Source: Psychrobacter sp. JCM 18901
GTDB lineage: Bacteria > Pseudomonadota > Gammaproteobacteria > Pseudomonadales > Moraxellaceae
DNA: 64,000 bases
Assembly: GCF_000586435.1 (NCBI RefSeq)
Contig: NZ_BAWH01000017.1
Span: 1 to 64,000 of the forward strand
Direction of reading: 5' to 3'
Shown here: positions 30,522-38,828 of the stretch, one piece after another
How positions within the stretch are numbered: position 1 is the stretch's first letter
Layout of the letters: each line of letters opens with the position of its first letter
The notes under the pieces: generated by a model
Seen by the model: the letters and a program-made list of their open reading frames with translations, nothing else
Database searches by the model: none
What the model was told of the DNA's origin: nothing
Program-made: the position numbers and the translations under genes

Positions 30522-30564
30522 CTAGGGCGTGTCCTCAGTTTCATATTGTGGGTACGCCCTAATC
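30522..30564. mobile_element. Probable internally deleted IS5-like remnant
   Basis: CTAG-GGCGTGTCC at the left and GGGTACGCC-CTAA at the right form an inverted repeat around about 20 bp. The GGCGTGTC core and CTAG edge match the terminal repeats of the two MITE copies. It lies just before the cupin gene. Confidence 0.45.
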
Positions 30565-30587
30565 ATTTAATACCTTTGGAATACTTT

Positions 30588-31271
30588 ATGCTAATTAATG
30601 CAGATTTTTCACAACGTGCTTCACTGACTCCTGAAGCACATCAATGGATTAAGTCACCACAAAATGGTGTGGAGCGTGTCATGCTTGATCGTGTAGGCGC
30701 GGAGAAGGCTCGCGCTACCAGTCTTGTACGCTATGCGCCAAACTCTTACTTTCCGCACCATCTGCATCCAGGCGGCGAAGAGATATTGGTATTATCAGGC
30801 ACTTTTTCTGCAGATGACACTCATTATCCAGCAGGTTGGTATTTACGTAATCCACCGTCTTCAGGTCATCGGCCTTATAGTGATGAAGGTGCTGTTATTT
30901 TCGTTAAATTGAGGCAAATGTCGTCTGACGAAACGCAGCACGTGGTTATCGACACTTATAAAGATGCTAATTGGCAGCAACAAGGCAACCGTAATATCTG
31001 CCCGCTTTTTTCTGATGGGGTAGAGCACGTTAGTCTACAGCGTATCGATGCAGGCGAGTTGCTATGCACTGAGACAGTTCATGGCGGTGCAGAAATATTA
31101 GTTGTAGCAGGCGAGCTAATAGAGGGTGGACAGTTATATCAGCAGGATAGTTGGATACGCCTGCCGATAGATATAAATGTACAAATAAAAGCAGGGGTAG
31201 AGGGCGCGACGATATACCTAAAAACTGGCCATCTTAACCATGTCATCGGTTTAGACATTCAAGAGGCTTGA
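30588..31271 (+). CDS. ChrR-like cupin protein (double cupin)
   Basis: The 227-residue protein starts at ATG 30588. The first cupin has FPHHLHPGGEEILVLSGTFSAD (His and Glu metal ligands near residues 57-67) followed by GWYLRNPPSSGHRP. The second, degenerate cupin has HGGAEILVVAGELIEGG near 164-180. This is the ChrR cupin-like domain found in anti-sigma factors and stand-alone enzymes. Here there is no anti-sigma zinc domain and no neighbouring ECF sigma gene, so it is probably a stand-alone metal-binding protein. Function not known. Confidence 0.8.
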   Translation: MLINADFSQRASLTPEAHQWIKSPQNGVERVMLDRVGAEKARATSLVRYAPNSYFPHHLHPGGEEILVLSGTFSADDTHYPAGWYLRNPPSSGHRPYSDEGAVIFVKLRQMSSDETQHVVIDTYKDANWQQQGNRNICPLFSDGVEHVSLQRIDAGELLCTETVHGGAEILVVAGELIEGGQLYQQDSWIRLPIDINVQIKAGVEGATIYLKTGHLNHVIGLDIQEA

Positions 31272-31320
31272 ATGACTTCGTTATTAATAGCTAGTTATTA
31301 AAACATACATCATCAAAAAC

Positions 31321-31356
31321 TTTGGCACGTCAACTTTTCAGTCATGAGGTGCCAAA
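31321..31356. terminator. Hairpin between convergent genes
   Basis: TTTGGCAC/GTGCCAAA arms with a loop of about 20 nt, followed by ATTAT. Weak U-tract, but it lies exactly between the cupin and acyltransferase ends. Confidence 0.4.
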
Positions 31357-31426
31357 TTATCTGTATTAGAACTTACTACACTATGAGAAACTCTTATCTA
31401 TATATGAGTACCTTTAGGTAAAAGTA

Positions 31427-32395
31427 TCAAAGATCACTTGTTTTGATAGCATCTTTGTTCTCAAAGTCAGCCAACATCTCTGTGATTAGCTGATCCTTTT
31501 GATGCCATATTTGCTCTACCCATTCAAACATCTGTGCTTTTATCGCTTCATCTGTTTCATAGCCGCCGTTCTTGATCGCCGTAAACAGGTCTTTGGGTAT
31601 CTCAATATGTCGCACATCGACGCCTAAACGTTTGATATTGCCTTTCCATAGATCACTATAAGTGGGAACACCGTCAGGGTAGACAATCGTCATGTCCAAA
31701 ATCCCATCAATCTCTTCCCCTAATGCACTCATAGCCAGTAATAACCCGCCAGCGCGTGGCTTAAGTAAATGCGTATATGGGGATCTTTGTTTATCATGTT
31801 TGCTAGGAGTGAAGCGAGTCCCTTCTAGATAGTTCAATAGTGTAAAAGGCTTGTCCTTGAGCAATGCACATGCTCGTTTCGCTTCTTCGATATCCTTACC
31901 CTTTAGAGCAGGGTTTTTGGCGATGGCTTCTTTAGAGTGTCGACGCATCATAGGAAAGTCGAGAAAGTAGAAAGCTTGACCAATGACAGGAATATATATG
32001 AGCTCAAACTTGGTAAAAAAGCGCGTCAATGGCAAACGTTTTTCGCTGATATATTGCACGATACTGGTATCAACCCATGATTGATGATTGCTCACCAGTA
32101 GATACTTACCGTTGGTATGCACATCATCAGGCAGATTAATGCGCCAATCTTTGCGCGGTAATACGTTATCGATCAATGCATTGTTGCTATTGATCCAATA
32201 GTTCGTCACATCGATAACGGCTTTGTCAGCGATGGCAGCACCGGTGATAGCCTTGGTAGCACCCATGACCCAGACAGGTAGACCAGCTAACATACTATTG
32301 AAAGTGATAACGCTGGTTGCTGTCGTCAGTGAGGCAGCTTTGCCCAGTTTTGGAGCGCGTTCATGTAGTTTTTGAACGATTGATTTCAATCGCAT
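31427..32395 (-). CDS. YihG-like lysophospholipid acyltransferase
   Basis: The 322-residue protein has ATG at 32395. Motif I NHQSWVD lies near residues 103-109 (HX4D catalytic pair), FFTKFELIYIPVIG near 126 (motif II), LEGTRFT near 194 (motif III) and a late IVYPDG (motif IV). The N-terminal 50 residues hold a hydrophobic segment for membrane anchoring. The family adds an acyl chain to lysophosphatidic acid or related lipids; E. coli YihG is the closest plan I recall. Uninterrupted, divergent from nothing nearby, with a 400-bp spacer upstream. Confidence 0.88.
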   Translation of the reverse strand: MRLKSIVQKLHERAPKLGKAASLTTATSVITFNSMLAGLPVWVMGATKAITGAAIADKAVIDVTNYWINSNNALIDNVLPRKDWRINLPDDVHTNGKYLLVSNHQSWVDTSIVQYISEKRLPLTRFFTKFELIYIPVIGQAFYFLDFPMMRRHSKEAIAKNPALKGKDIEEAKRACALLKDKPFTLLNYLEGTRFTPSKHDKQRSPYTHLLKPRAGGLLLAMSALGEEIDGILDMTIVYPDGVPTYSDLWKGNIKRLGVDVRHIEIPKDLFTAIKNGGYETDEAIKAQMFEWVEQIWHQKDQLITEMLADFENKDAIKTSDL

Positions 32396-32801
32396 ATCGA
32401 ATCCTTTTACTCATGCCTATGATGAGATATTGATAATGTTGCTGCATGATTTTAGCAGAAATCAATCTCAGTGTACGAGTGTTAACAACAAATAATAAAC
32501 AGCATTGATAAATCAAAATGTACAATCGTATTGAGATTTAGCCGAAACGAGAGACAAATCAAACCATAAAAACAGTCTGTTTTATCTATAAAAATAAACC
32601 GATAAAAAAAGAAATACAGATTACTTAAAGGGTAAGTGTCTATGGTGATATTTCGAGCTCAAATATAGCCTTATATGCTGGCTAGTCTATGAGTTTCGTC
32701 TAGAACCTCTTTTTATAGATTAACAGTACTACTCACACATTAGTACTGAGCAAAGATTAATGAAGTTAAATATTTTGATAACAGTTAAGTTATCAATAAA
32801 C
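32396..32801. other. Intergenic spacer, 406 bp
   Basis: A/T-rich spacer upstream of the acyltransferase and downstream of the peroxiredoxin. No ORF with a ribosome site, no tRNA and no strong repeat other than the terminator at its right end. Confidence 0.5.
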
Positions 32802-32838
32802 AAAAAAAGGGCATATCAAGAATTATCTCGATACGCCC
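32802..32838 (-). terminator. Terminator after peroxiredoxin gene
   Basis: GGGC..TATC..GA / TC..GATA..GCCC stem with a short loop at 32809-32838, and seven A on the plus strand (T7 in the transcript) beside it. Confidence 0.8.
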
Positions 32839-32911
32839 GCTATAATCTAACCAATGAAATTTGATTAGCTAAATAATCGAGTGAATCAACACTCTATATC
32901 TACTATATCAA

Positions 32912-33442
32912 TTAGCCGTGCATACCACGGATAGGATAGTTGTTCTCTGGGTTTCTAACAAAAGCCAAACCGTTTGCCAAGGCTTCAAGATCTGGTCTAG
33001 AGAACGGTGCGTTCGAGATATCAACAATATGCACTTTTCCTTCAGCATTGATAACGAACACAGCAGGCTCAGCGAAAGGATGGTCAGTTTCTTTCGCTGA
33101 ACGTGGGTCAGAGATATATAGACCTAGCGTGTTCATCTGCTCGATAGTCAGACCATGAGCCATAGGGAAGCTAACATCTATTTGATCTAGATGAGCTTCT
33201 AACTGCTCTTTACTGTCTGCAGATAATGCGATGATATCGACACCGACGTCATAGAAAGATTGTTTTACTGTCTCTAAAGTATTTAGATATTTTGTGCAAA
33301 TTGGGCAATGCTTACCACGGTATACAACGACCAGTTTCCAGTCATGACCGTTTTCAGGTTTGCCTAACGAAGTCATTTCACTGTTTAATACTTGTACTTC
33401 CATTTTAGGAAACGTAGTACCGGCTTGAATTTTTTTGAGCAT
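32912..33442 (-). CDS. AhpC/TSA-family peroxiredoxin
   Basis: The 176-residue protein has ATG at 33442. The redoxin fold carries GKHCPICTKYLNTLE near residues 43-57, with a CxxC in place of the single peroxidatic Cys of AhpC, followed by DIIALSADSKEQLEAHL and EPAVFVINAEGKVHIVDI. The CxxC arrangement resembles the PRX-like 2 and thioredoxin-like peroxiredoxins that form an intramolecular disulfide. It should reduce peroxides in the cytoplasm. Uninterrupted. It sits beside a redox gene group but is separated from it by MITE copy B. Confidence 0.85.
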   Translation of the reverse strand: MLKKIQAGTTFPKMEVQVLNSEMTSLGKPENGHDWKLVVVYRGKHCPICTKYLNTLETVKQSFYDVGVDIIALSADSKEQLEAHLDQIDVSFPMAHGLTIEQMNTLGLYISDPRSAKETDHPFAEPAVFVINAEGKVHIVDISNAPFSRPDLEALANGLAFVRNPENNYPIRGMHG

Positions 33443-33619
33443 AATCTGTTGACATAGTTCTTATCCTTTTTAATAGTATTTTTATGGTTAGTTGGTATTT
33501 AACAGCGTTACATTAGCAGTCTTAAGTGCAAAAGTATTGGATGTTTACAGTCGTCCCAAGTAGTAACAGGAAAAATTAACATTACCTTTAAAATAGACCA
33601 ATAAGACTATTTAAGTAGG

Positions 33620-33795
33620 CTAGGGCATATCATCAATTAGCACATTGACACATTTAGTGGTCTTAAAATGGCTAAATTTTGTCAAACATCGTCAGAAATC
33701 TTGTCAATATGTTCATATTTGTGGCGAGTTCTTCCTTGTTTGACTGCAATTTTTCTCATTTTAAGCCTCACAATCTAAATGATGACACGCCCTAG
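33620..33795. mobile_element. IS5-like MITE, copy B (inverted relative to copy A)
   Basis: A 176-bp unit flanked by CTAG on both sides. Ends GGCATATCATCAATTAG and (reversed) GGCGTGTCATCATTTAG are imperfect terminal repeats. The interior matches copy A closely but has a stop in the small reading frame. It lies between the peroxiredoxin gene and the 3' end of yghU. Confidence 0.85.
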
Positions 33796-33814
33796 TGAGT
33801 CATAGACAAAGCGT

Positions 33815-34702
33815 CTATTTTTTCGCTTCTTCAGTTGTCTGAGGGTCTACTTTATCTTGAGTTTTTAGCTCGAAATCTGAGGCGTTATGACGTTCGTGTA
33901 ATTGCTCAGCAGGTTCACCCCAAGTGCGGTTTACCTTGCGACCACGTTGCACAGCAGGACGCTCTAAAATCTCAGTTGCCCAGCGGCGTACATTTGGATA
34001 GCTCTCAACTTGTAGGAATTCTCCTGCATTGTAGGCTTCGCCTAGTATTAGATTGCCATACCAAGGCCAAGTGGCGATATCTGCAATCGTATACTCATCG
34101 CCACCTAAATAGCGATTTTCTGCAAGCTCACGTTCTAGTACATCTAACTGGCGTTTTACTTCCATCGTGAATCGATTGATAGGGTACTCAAACTTTTCTG
34201 GTGCATAAAAGTAGAAATGTCCAAAACCGCCACCCAAGTAAGGGGCAGAGCCTTGTAACCAAAAGAGCCAATTCATCACTTCAGTACGTGCGGCTGCATC
34301 TTTAGGCAGTAGTTTTCCGAATTTTTCGGCAAGATAAAACAAAATAGCGCCACTCTCAAACACACGGCTACCAGTCTCTGTATCCAAAAGTACAGGGATT
34401 TTTGAGTTTGGATTTAGCTCAACGAAACCTGATGAGAACTGTCCGCCTTCACCAATTTGAATAAGGTGCGCGTCGTACTCAGCGTCTGTCACACCTAATG
34501 CCAATAATTCTTCGACCATAATGGTGACTTTTTGACCGTTAGGGGTGCCCATTGAGTAGATCTGCAACGGATGTTTGCCGCGAGGTAGTTCTGCTTCATG
34601 CGTTGGGCCAGCGATAGGGCGGTTGACACTTGCCCACTTACCGCCACTTTCTGCATCCCATGTCCAGACGCTGGGTGGCTCGTAATGATTAGAGTTTGAC
34701 AT
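33815..34702 (-). CDS. yghU: YghU-like glutathione S-transferase/disulfide-bond reductase
   Basis: The 295-residue protein has ATG at 34702. The N-terminal extension (PPSVWTWDAESGGKWASVNRP) and HPLQIYSMGTPNGQKVTIMVEELL are hallmarks of YghU. The thioredoxin-fold domain is followed by a helical domain with DEYTIADIATWPWYGNL near 200. YghU binds two glutathiones and has disulfide reductase activity in E. coli. It is the last of three minus-strand genes (CMD-family, DsbA-like, yghU), and the stop lies 20 bp from MITE copy B. Uninterrupted. Confidence 0.92.
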   Translation of the reverse strand: MSNSNHYEPPSVWTWDAESGGKWASVNRPIAGPTHEAELPRGKHPLQIYSMGTPNGQKVTIMVEELLALGVTDAEYDAHLIQIGEGGQFSSGFVELNPNSKIPVLLDTETGSRVFESGAILFYLAEKFGKLLPKDAAARTEVMNWLFWLQGSAPYLGGGFGHFYFYAPEKFEYPINRFTMEVKRQLDVLERELAENRYLGGDEYTIADIATWPWYGNLILGEAYNAGEFLQVESYPNVRRWATEILERPAVQRGRKVNRTWGEPAEQLHERHNASDFELKTQDKVDPQTTEEAKK

Positions 34703-34772
34703 AATGATGATACCTTTTTATATACTGTGCTCAGTAGGGTGTAATTGGTAAGTCAGATCCAGTTTATTGTTT

Positions 34773-35426
34773 TTATTCTGGCATGTCTGCTAGTTGCTTT
34801 AAGATGTTTTTGTAGTTTTCTACACCTTGCGCGCCACTCACCAGATGCCGACCATTAAAGATAACGGATGGTACGCTTTGAACACCTTGCTGCTTTGAAT
34901 GCTGTACGGCTTCACGTATCACATTGGCAAAGCGTTGATCTGCGATAACGGCGAGTGCTTCATTACGATCTAGTCCAATATCTGCTGCGACATCTGCCAG
35001 TACGGTACTGTCAGCCACGTTTTTATTATCAACGAAGTGTGCAACGAATAATGCTTGTTTTAGGTCGTGCATACGTCCTTGCTGATCAGCCCAATGCAGC
35101 AACTGATGCGCATTAAAAGTATTGTAGGTACGGAAATCATCGGTAAACTGAAAATTAAATCCAGCTTCTGCACCTGCTGCTGTCATTCTAGCTCGGCTCT
35201 CTTTAACGTCTTCAGCAGTTGTACCGTACTTCTCCATAATATGCTCACGATAGTTTCGTCCTCCGTGCGGCGTATTAGGATTTAGTTCAAATGGATGCCA
35301 ATGAATCTCGTGCGGCGTGTTGGTTTGCTTTAATGCCTTGGCCAGTTGACTATAGCCGATAGCGCACCAAGGGCATACAACGTCTGACACGATGTCTATT
35401 CGTAAGGGTTTTTTTGCCTGTTCCAT
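34773..35426 (-). CDS. DsbA family (FrnE-like) oxidoreductase
   Basis: Start ATG 35426 (MEQAKKPLRIDIVSDVVCPWC); an in-frame ATG at 35438 is possible. 217 residues. The CPWC active site lies near residues 18-21, followed by the FrnE-type IHWHPFELNP, FNFQFTDDFRTYNTFNAHQLLH and late QSVPSVIFNGRHLVSGAQ (cis-Pro loop). No signal peptide, so it is cytoplasmic, as for FrnE. Between yghU and the CMD-family gene on the same strand, spacing 70 and 110 bp. It likely serves thiol/disulfide exchange in stress defence. Confidence 0.9.
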   Translation of the reverse strand: MEQAKKPLRIDIVSDVVCPWCAIGYSQLAKALKQTNTPHEIHWHPFELNPNTPHGGRNYREHIMEKYGTTAEDVKESRARMTAAGAEAGFNFQFTDDFRTYNTFNAHQLLHWADQQGRMHDLKQALFVAHFVDNKNVADSTVLADVAADIGLDRNEALAVIADQRFANVIREAVQHSKQQGVQSVPSVIFNGRHLVSGAQGVENYKNILKQLADMPE

Positions 35427-35536
35427 AGGATCTCTCATTAGCGATAAATTAAAATGAAAAACTGCTGCCCGAAGATGTTTCGAACAACAGTATGAAAACA
35501 TCAAATGGACTGTGTCAGCGTTAGCCGAAAAACGTA

Positions 35537-36091
35537 TTAGTCAGCTTTGTGCCATTCAAATTTCTGGAATGGTTTGTCGACTGGTGTGTTAGCTAGGTGA
35601 TTCGTGTAGTTGCTCATGACTTTTTGAGCAGCACCAAGAATAACTTCAAGAATCTGACGCTTAGTGTAACCAGCATCTAAAAACGCTTGAACCGCGCTGT
35701 CATCAACGTTACCACGACCACGTACTACAGAAAGTGTGAAGTCACGTAGCACTTCCAATTTTTCAGTTGGTAGTGGCGTTTCGTCACGTAATGCATCAGT
35801 GATAGCGTCATCTACTTTCATGCTCTTAGCAATACCAGTATGCGCAGGCACACAGTAATGGCAAGCATGTTCAACGTTGATAGTCTGCCATACCACAGTG
35901 GTTTCTTCATCATCAAAGCTGCTGTCTAAAAACAGTTGATGTAGCTTTTGATAGCCCTCTAGCAAGCCAGGCGCTTCAGCCATCACAGCATGTAGGTTAG
36001 GTACCATACCAAATGCTTTGATAGAAGAATCAAGTAAGTCTTTGCTTTCTGCTGGGGCTGTGTCTTTATCGTGTAGAGTAAATTCGGTCAT
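35537..36091 (-). CDS. Carboxymuconolactone decarboxylase/AhpD-like protein
   Basis: The 184-residue protein has ATG at 36091. The AhpD-like core shows EHACHYCVPAHTGIAKSM near residues 74-91, with a redox CxxC and the downstream His used for proton relay, then AQKVMSNYTNHLANTPVD at the end. Such proteins are alkylhydroperoxidases or thiol peroxidase partners more often than true decarboxylases. It is the first gene of the minus-strand redox group, and three TetR-type palindromes lie 95-200 bp upstream. Regulation by one of the two TetR proteins is likely. Confidence 0.88.
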   Translation of the reverse strand: MTEFTLHDKDTAPAESKDLLDSSIKAFGMVPNLHAVMAEAPGLLEGYQKLHQLFLDSSFDDEETTVVWQTINVEHACHYCVPAHTGIAKSMKVDDAITDALRDETPLPTEKLEVLRDFTLSVVRGRGNVDDSAVQAFLDAGYTKRQILEVILGAAQKVMSNYTNHLANTPVDKPFQKFEWHKAD

Positions 36092-36185
36092 AATATAATT
36101 CCTGATAATAGGTTTAAGATTTAGTGTGTTTTAGAGTTTTCATGCCCGCTTCAAAGCAGTCGCTGATTTACATTTAATTATTGGC

Positions 36186-36201
36186 TTGAGTAATTACTCA
36201 A
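36186..36201. promoter_or_regulatory. TetR-type operator, perfect palindrome TTGAGTAATTACTCAA
   Basis: The best copy of the motif: a perfect 16-bp palindrome 95 bp upstream of the CMD-family gene. Confidence 0.7.
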
Positions 36202-36253
36202 AATTAGCAACTTTGCTTAGCAAGCGAGTCAATAGAGACTACTATAAATGATA

Positions 36254-36269
36254 TTGAGCAGTCGCTCAA
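36254..36269. promoter_or_regulatory. TetR-type operator TTGAGCAGTCGCTCAA
   Basis: Same frame with arms TTGAGC/GCTCAA, centre to centre 68 bp from the perfect site. Confidence 0.65.
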
Positions 36270-36276
36270 TAATTAT

Positions 36277-36292
36277 TTGAGTAATCGTTCAA
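36277..36292. promoter_or_regulatory. TetR-type operator TTGAGTAATCGTTCAA
   Basis: Third copy, 23 bp (centre to centre) after the previous one, so bound dimers would lie close together along the helix. Confidence 0.6.
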
Positions 36293-36534
36293 GTAAATTG
36301 TAATGGCTAAATTACATTACTCTGCTTAATTCATACTACTCTATTAATATCAATATCTTAAGAAGGTAACACTGTGTAAGTAGTAAGAAAAAAACAACGA
36401 TAAAAATATTTTTTAACTTTAGTGGCTCTGTAGTACGAACAAGACTTATCGAAATGGAGCTGATCGACTTCATCCATTGCATTTAGAGAAAATAGTATTG
36501 ATATGATGCTTATTATATCAATATATAACATTAC

Positions 36535-36550
36535 TTGAACGACCGTTCAT
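36535..36550. promoter_or_regulatory. TetR-type operator TTGAACGACCGTTCAT
   Basis: Single copy on the GST side, 137 bp before its start. The remaining spacer 36092-36686 contains nothing else recognisable. Confidence 0.6.
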
Positions 36551-36686
36551 TTGCGTTTATAGTGTATGTCAGACAATAAAAATGTGCTTCAAATCAGATG
36601 CTTGTTTTTGCTATCTCATTACAATTTTTATAGTTGTCAGCTTTTGTAGTCATTAGACGACTGTCTTCATATAATAGGATAAAGTT

Positions 36687-37365
36687 ATGCTTAAATTTTA
36701 TTTCCATCAAACGCCAAACCCAAGAAAGTAGCATTGTTTCTTGAAGAAACTGGTCTGCCTTATGAGCTTGTGGCAGTAGATACGCTAAAAGGTGAGCAGC
36801 ATACACCTGAGTACCGTGCTATCAACCCAAACGGCAAAACACCTGCTCTAGAAGATGATGGTAAACGCGTGTTTGATTCTACGGCAATCTTGATGTATCT
36901 TTCTGAAAAAACAGGCAAGCTGGCAGGACAGCCAGAAGATCGTAGCGAGATGCTGTCATGGCTAATGTTTGTAGCATCTGGACTAGGCCCTTTTTCTGGT
37001 CAGTCTGTTCACTTTAGACATAAAGCACCAGAAAAATCCCATATGCAATTAATCGCTACCTTCGTGAGGCCGAGCGTCATTATGAAGTGCTAGATACACA
37101 TCTAGAAGGCCGTGAATATATGGTTGGTGATAGCTACTCAATCGCTGATATTTCTACTTGGGGCTGGATTGATAAGGCGACAGTTGTACTAAGCGAAGGC
37201 GGCTTGGATAATTATCCGAATCTAAAGCGCTGGTTTGATAGCATTAATGCCCGCCCAGCGGTACAAAAAGCTCGTGACATTCCTAAAGGTATTGATTTCA
37301 AAACTGAGTTTGATGACGTTGCTGCACGCGCGCTTTATCCGCAAAACTTTGATAAAAACAGTTAA
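36687..37365 (+). CDS. Glutathione S-transferase, two frameshifts
   Basis: ATG at 36687 (MLKFYFHQTPNP). A C is missing near 36719 and an A near 37040. The repaired product is about 226 residues. The thioredoxin domain has NPKKVALFLEETGLPYELV, NPNGKTPALEDDG and FDSTAILMYLSEK (glutathione site). The helical domain has DSYSIADISTWGWI (N-capping box). Plan and motifs are of the Nu/YfcG-like class, with disulfide-reductase rather than classical transferase activity as the known example. Divergent from the CMD-dsbA-yghU group across an array of TetR-type sites, so it probably shares their control. Confidence 0.88.
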
Positions 37366-37480
37366 TCGAAGCAAAGAGACTTAATAAGTTTTATAATATA
37401 AAAAGTGATTAAAACCAGTAACTAAGGTTGATTCTACAAACTTTGCCTTAAAATAGATTTTAATGACTATGTGCAGAATT

Positions 37481-38804
37481 CCTCTACCTTTAAAGTAGAG
37501 GGATGAGTATATCATTATTTTTTTAGTATAGCTTAGGATGTTATCATACCTTATGCCCAAACAAATCTTAAAAGCTTATAAAGTGAGATTATATCCAAAT
37601 GACGAACAGCAAGTATTCTTTGCTAAATCATTTGGATGTACCCGCTTTATTTGGAATAAGATGTTAGCTGATAAGGTTAATCATTATAAAGCAAATAAAA
37701 CGATTCTAAACAACACCCCTGCTCAGTATAAAAAAAAGAGTTTGAATGGCTCAAAGAAGTAGATAGCTTAGCGTTAGCTAACGTGCAGCAGAACCTTCGC
37801 AGCGCCTATAAAAAGTTTTTCGAACAAGGCACAGGCTTCCCTAAATTCAAGAAAAAAAGGTATCAAAGACAGCTACACCACTAATAGTCAAAAAGGGACG
37901 GTTGCACTCACATATAACAGTGTCAAACTCCCCAAAATTGGTCATATCAAAGCAAAAATACATCGCCGCATTAATGGGCTTATTAAAAGTGCCACTATCA
38001 GCGCAACCCCATCTGGTAAGTACTTTGTCAGCCTATTGGTTGAAACAGTAGTGGAGCCGCTACCAAAGACTTATTCTAATATAGGCATTGATTTAGGATT
38101 GACCAACTTTATTGTCTTATCAGACAGTACTAAAGTTGCTAATCCTAGGTTTCTATCGAAGCTGAAAGACAAGCTTGCGCGTGAGCAAAAGATTTTAGCC
38201 AAACGTAGAGAGGTTGCTAAAGCTCAGCAGCGTAAGCTGTCAGACAGTCGTAATTATCAAAAGCAAAAAGCTAAAGTCGCGAAGATTTACGAAAAAAATA
38301 ACCAACCAGCGTCTTGATTTTCTACATAAACTCTCATTCAATATCATCAAAAACCACGATGTCATTGCTATAGAGGACTTGAACATTAAAGGGATGGTTA
38401 AAAACAGAAAGCTTGCCAAAGCTATTAACGATAGTTCATGGTCAGTCTTTACAATTATGCTTGCTTATAAAGCAGAATGGTATGACAAAGCGCTTGTGAG
38501 AATAGACCAATGGTACCCGTCATCTAAAACATGCTCAGGCTGTGATTATGTCCTTGGCAAAGATGACCTTAAACTCAGCGATAGATTATGGGACTGCCCA
38601 AGGTGTCTGCAGACCCATGATCGAGACATCAATGCCAGCATCAATATCTTAAATCAAGGATTGATATTGGTTAAACAATCAAAAACTGTCGGTGCGATAG
38701 GGTTAGCTTAGTAAATTCGCTTAACCGCTGATACAGAATAGTGTATTAAGTAAGAGCGTTACCTAAGAAACCTCTACCTATAAGTAAGGTAGTGGATAGT
38801 TCAT
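37481..38804 (+). mobile_element. IS200/IS605-family tnpB-only element with end hairpins
   Basis: Left-end hairpin CCTCTAC/GTAGAGG (loop 7) at 37481-37501 and right-end hairpin CCTCTACC/GGTAGTGG (loop 9) at 38771-38795 share the same arm sequence, as expected for IS605-type subterminal palindromes. No tnpA is present, so the element can move only with help. Exact cleavage points were not determined; the right end probably lies close to TTCA at 38800-38803. A guide (omega) RNA would span the 3' end of tnpB and this right end, running into the TetR leader. Confidence 0.75.
37553..38711 (+). CDS. tnpB: TnpB, RNA-guided endonuclease of IS200/IS605 family, three frameshifts
   Basis: Start ATG 37553 (MPKQILKAYKVRLYPN); ATG 37538 is in frame. 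Extra A in runs near 37733, 37856 and 38293. About 388 residues after repair. The RuvC-like catalytic residues are present: Asp in GIDLGLTNF, Glu in IAIEDLNIKGM and Asp in HDRDINASINIL. A zinc finger CSGC...CPRC lies between the last two. All active-site residues are kept, unlike the domesticated inactive TldR regulators. TnpB cuts DNA guided by RNA from the element right end, favouring element retention. It separates a GST gene from a TetR gene that would otherwise be neighbours. Confidence 0.9.
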
Positions 38805-38828
38805 GGCAAAGATATTAAGGTGAAAATT

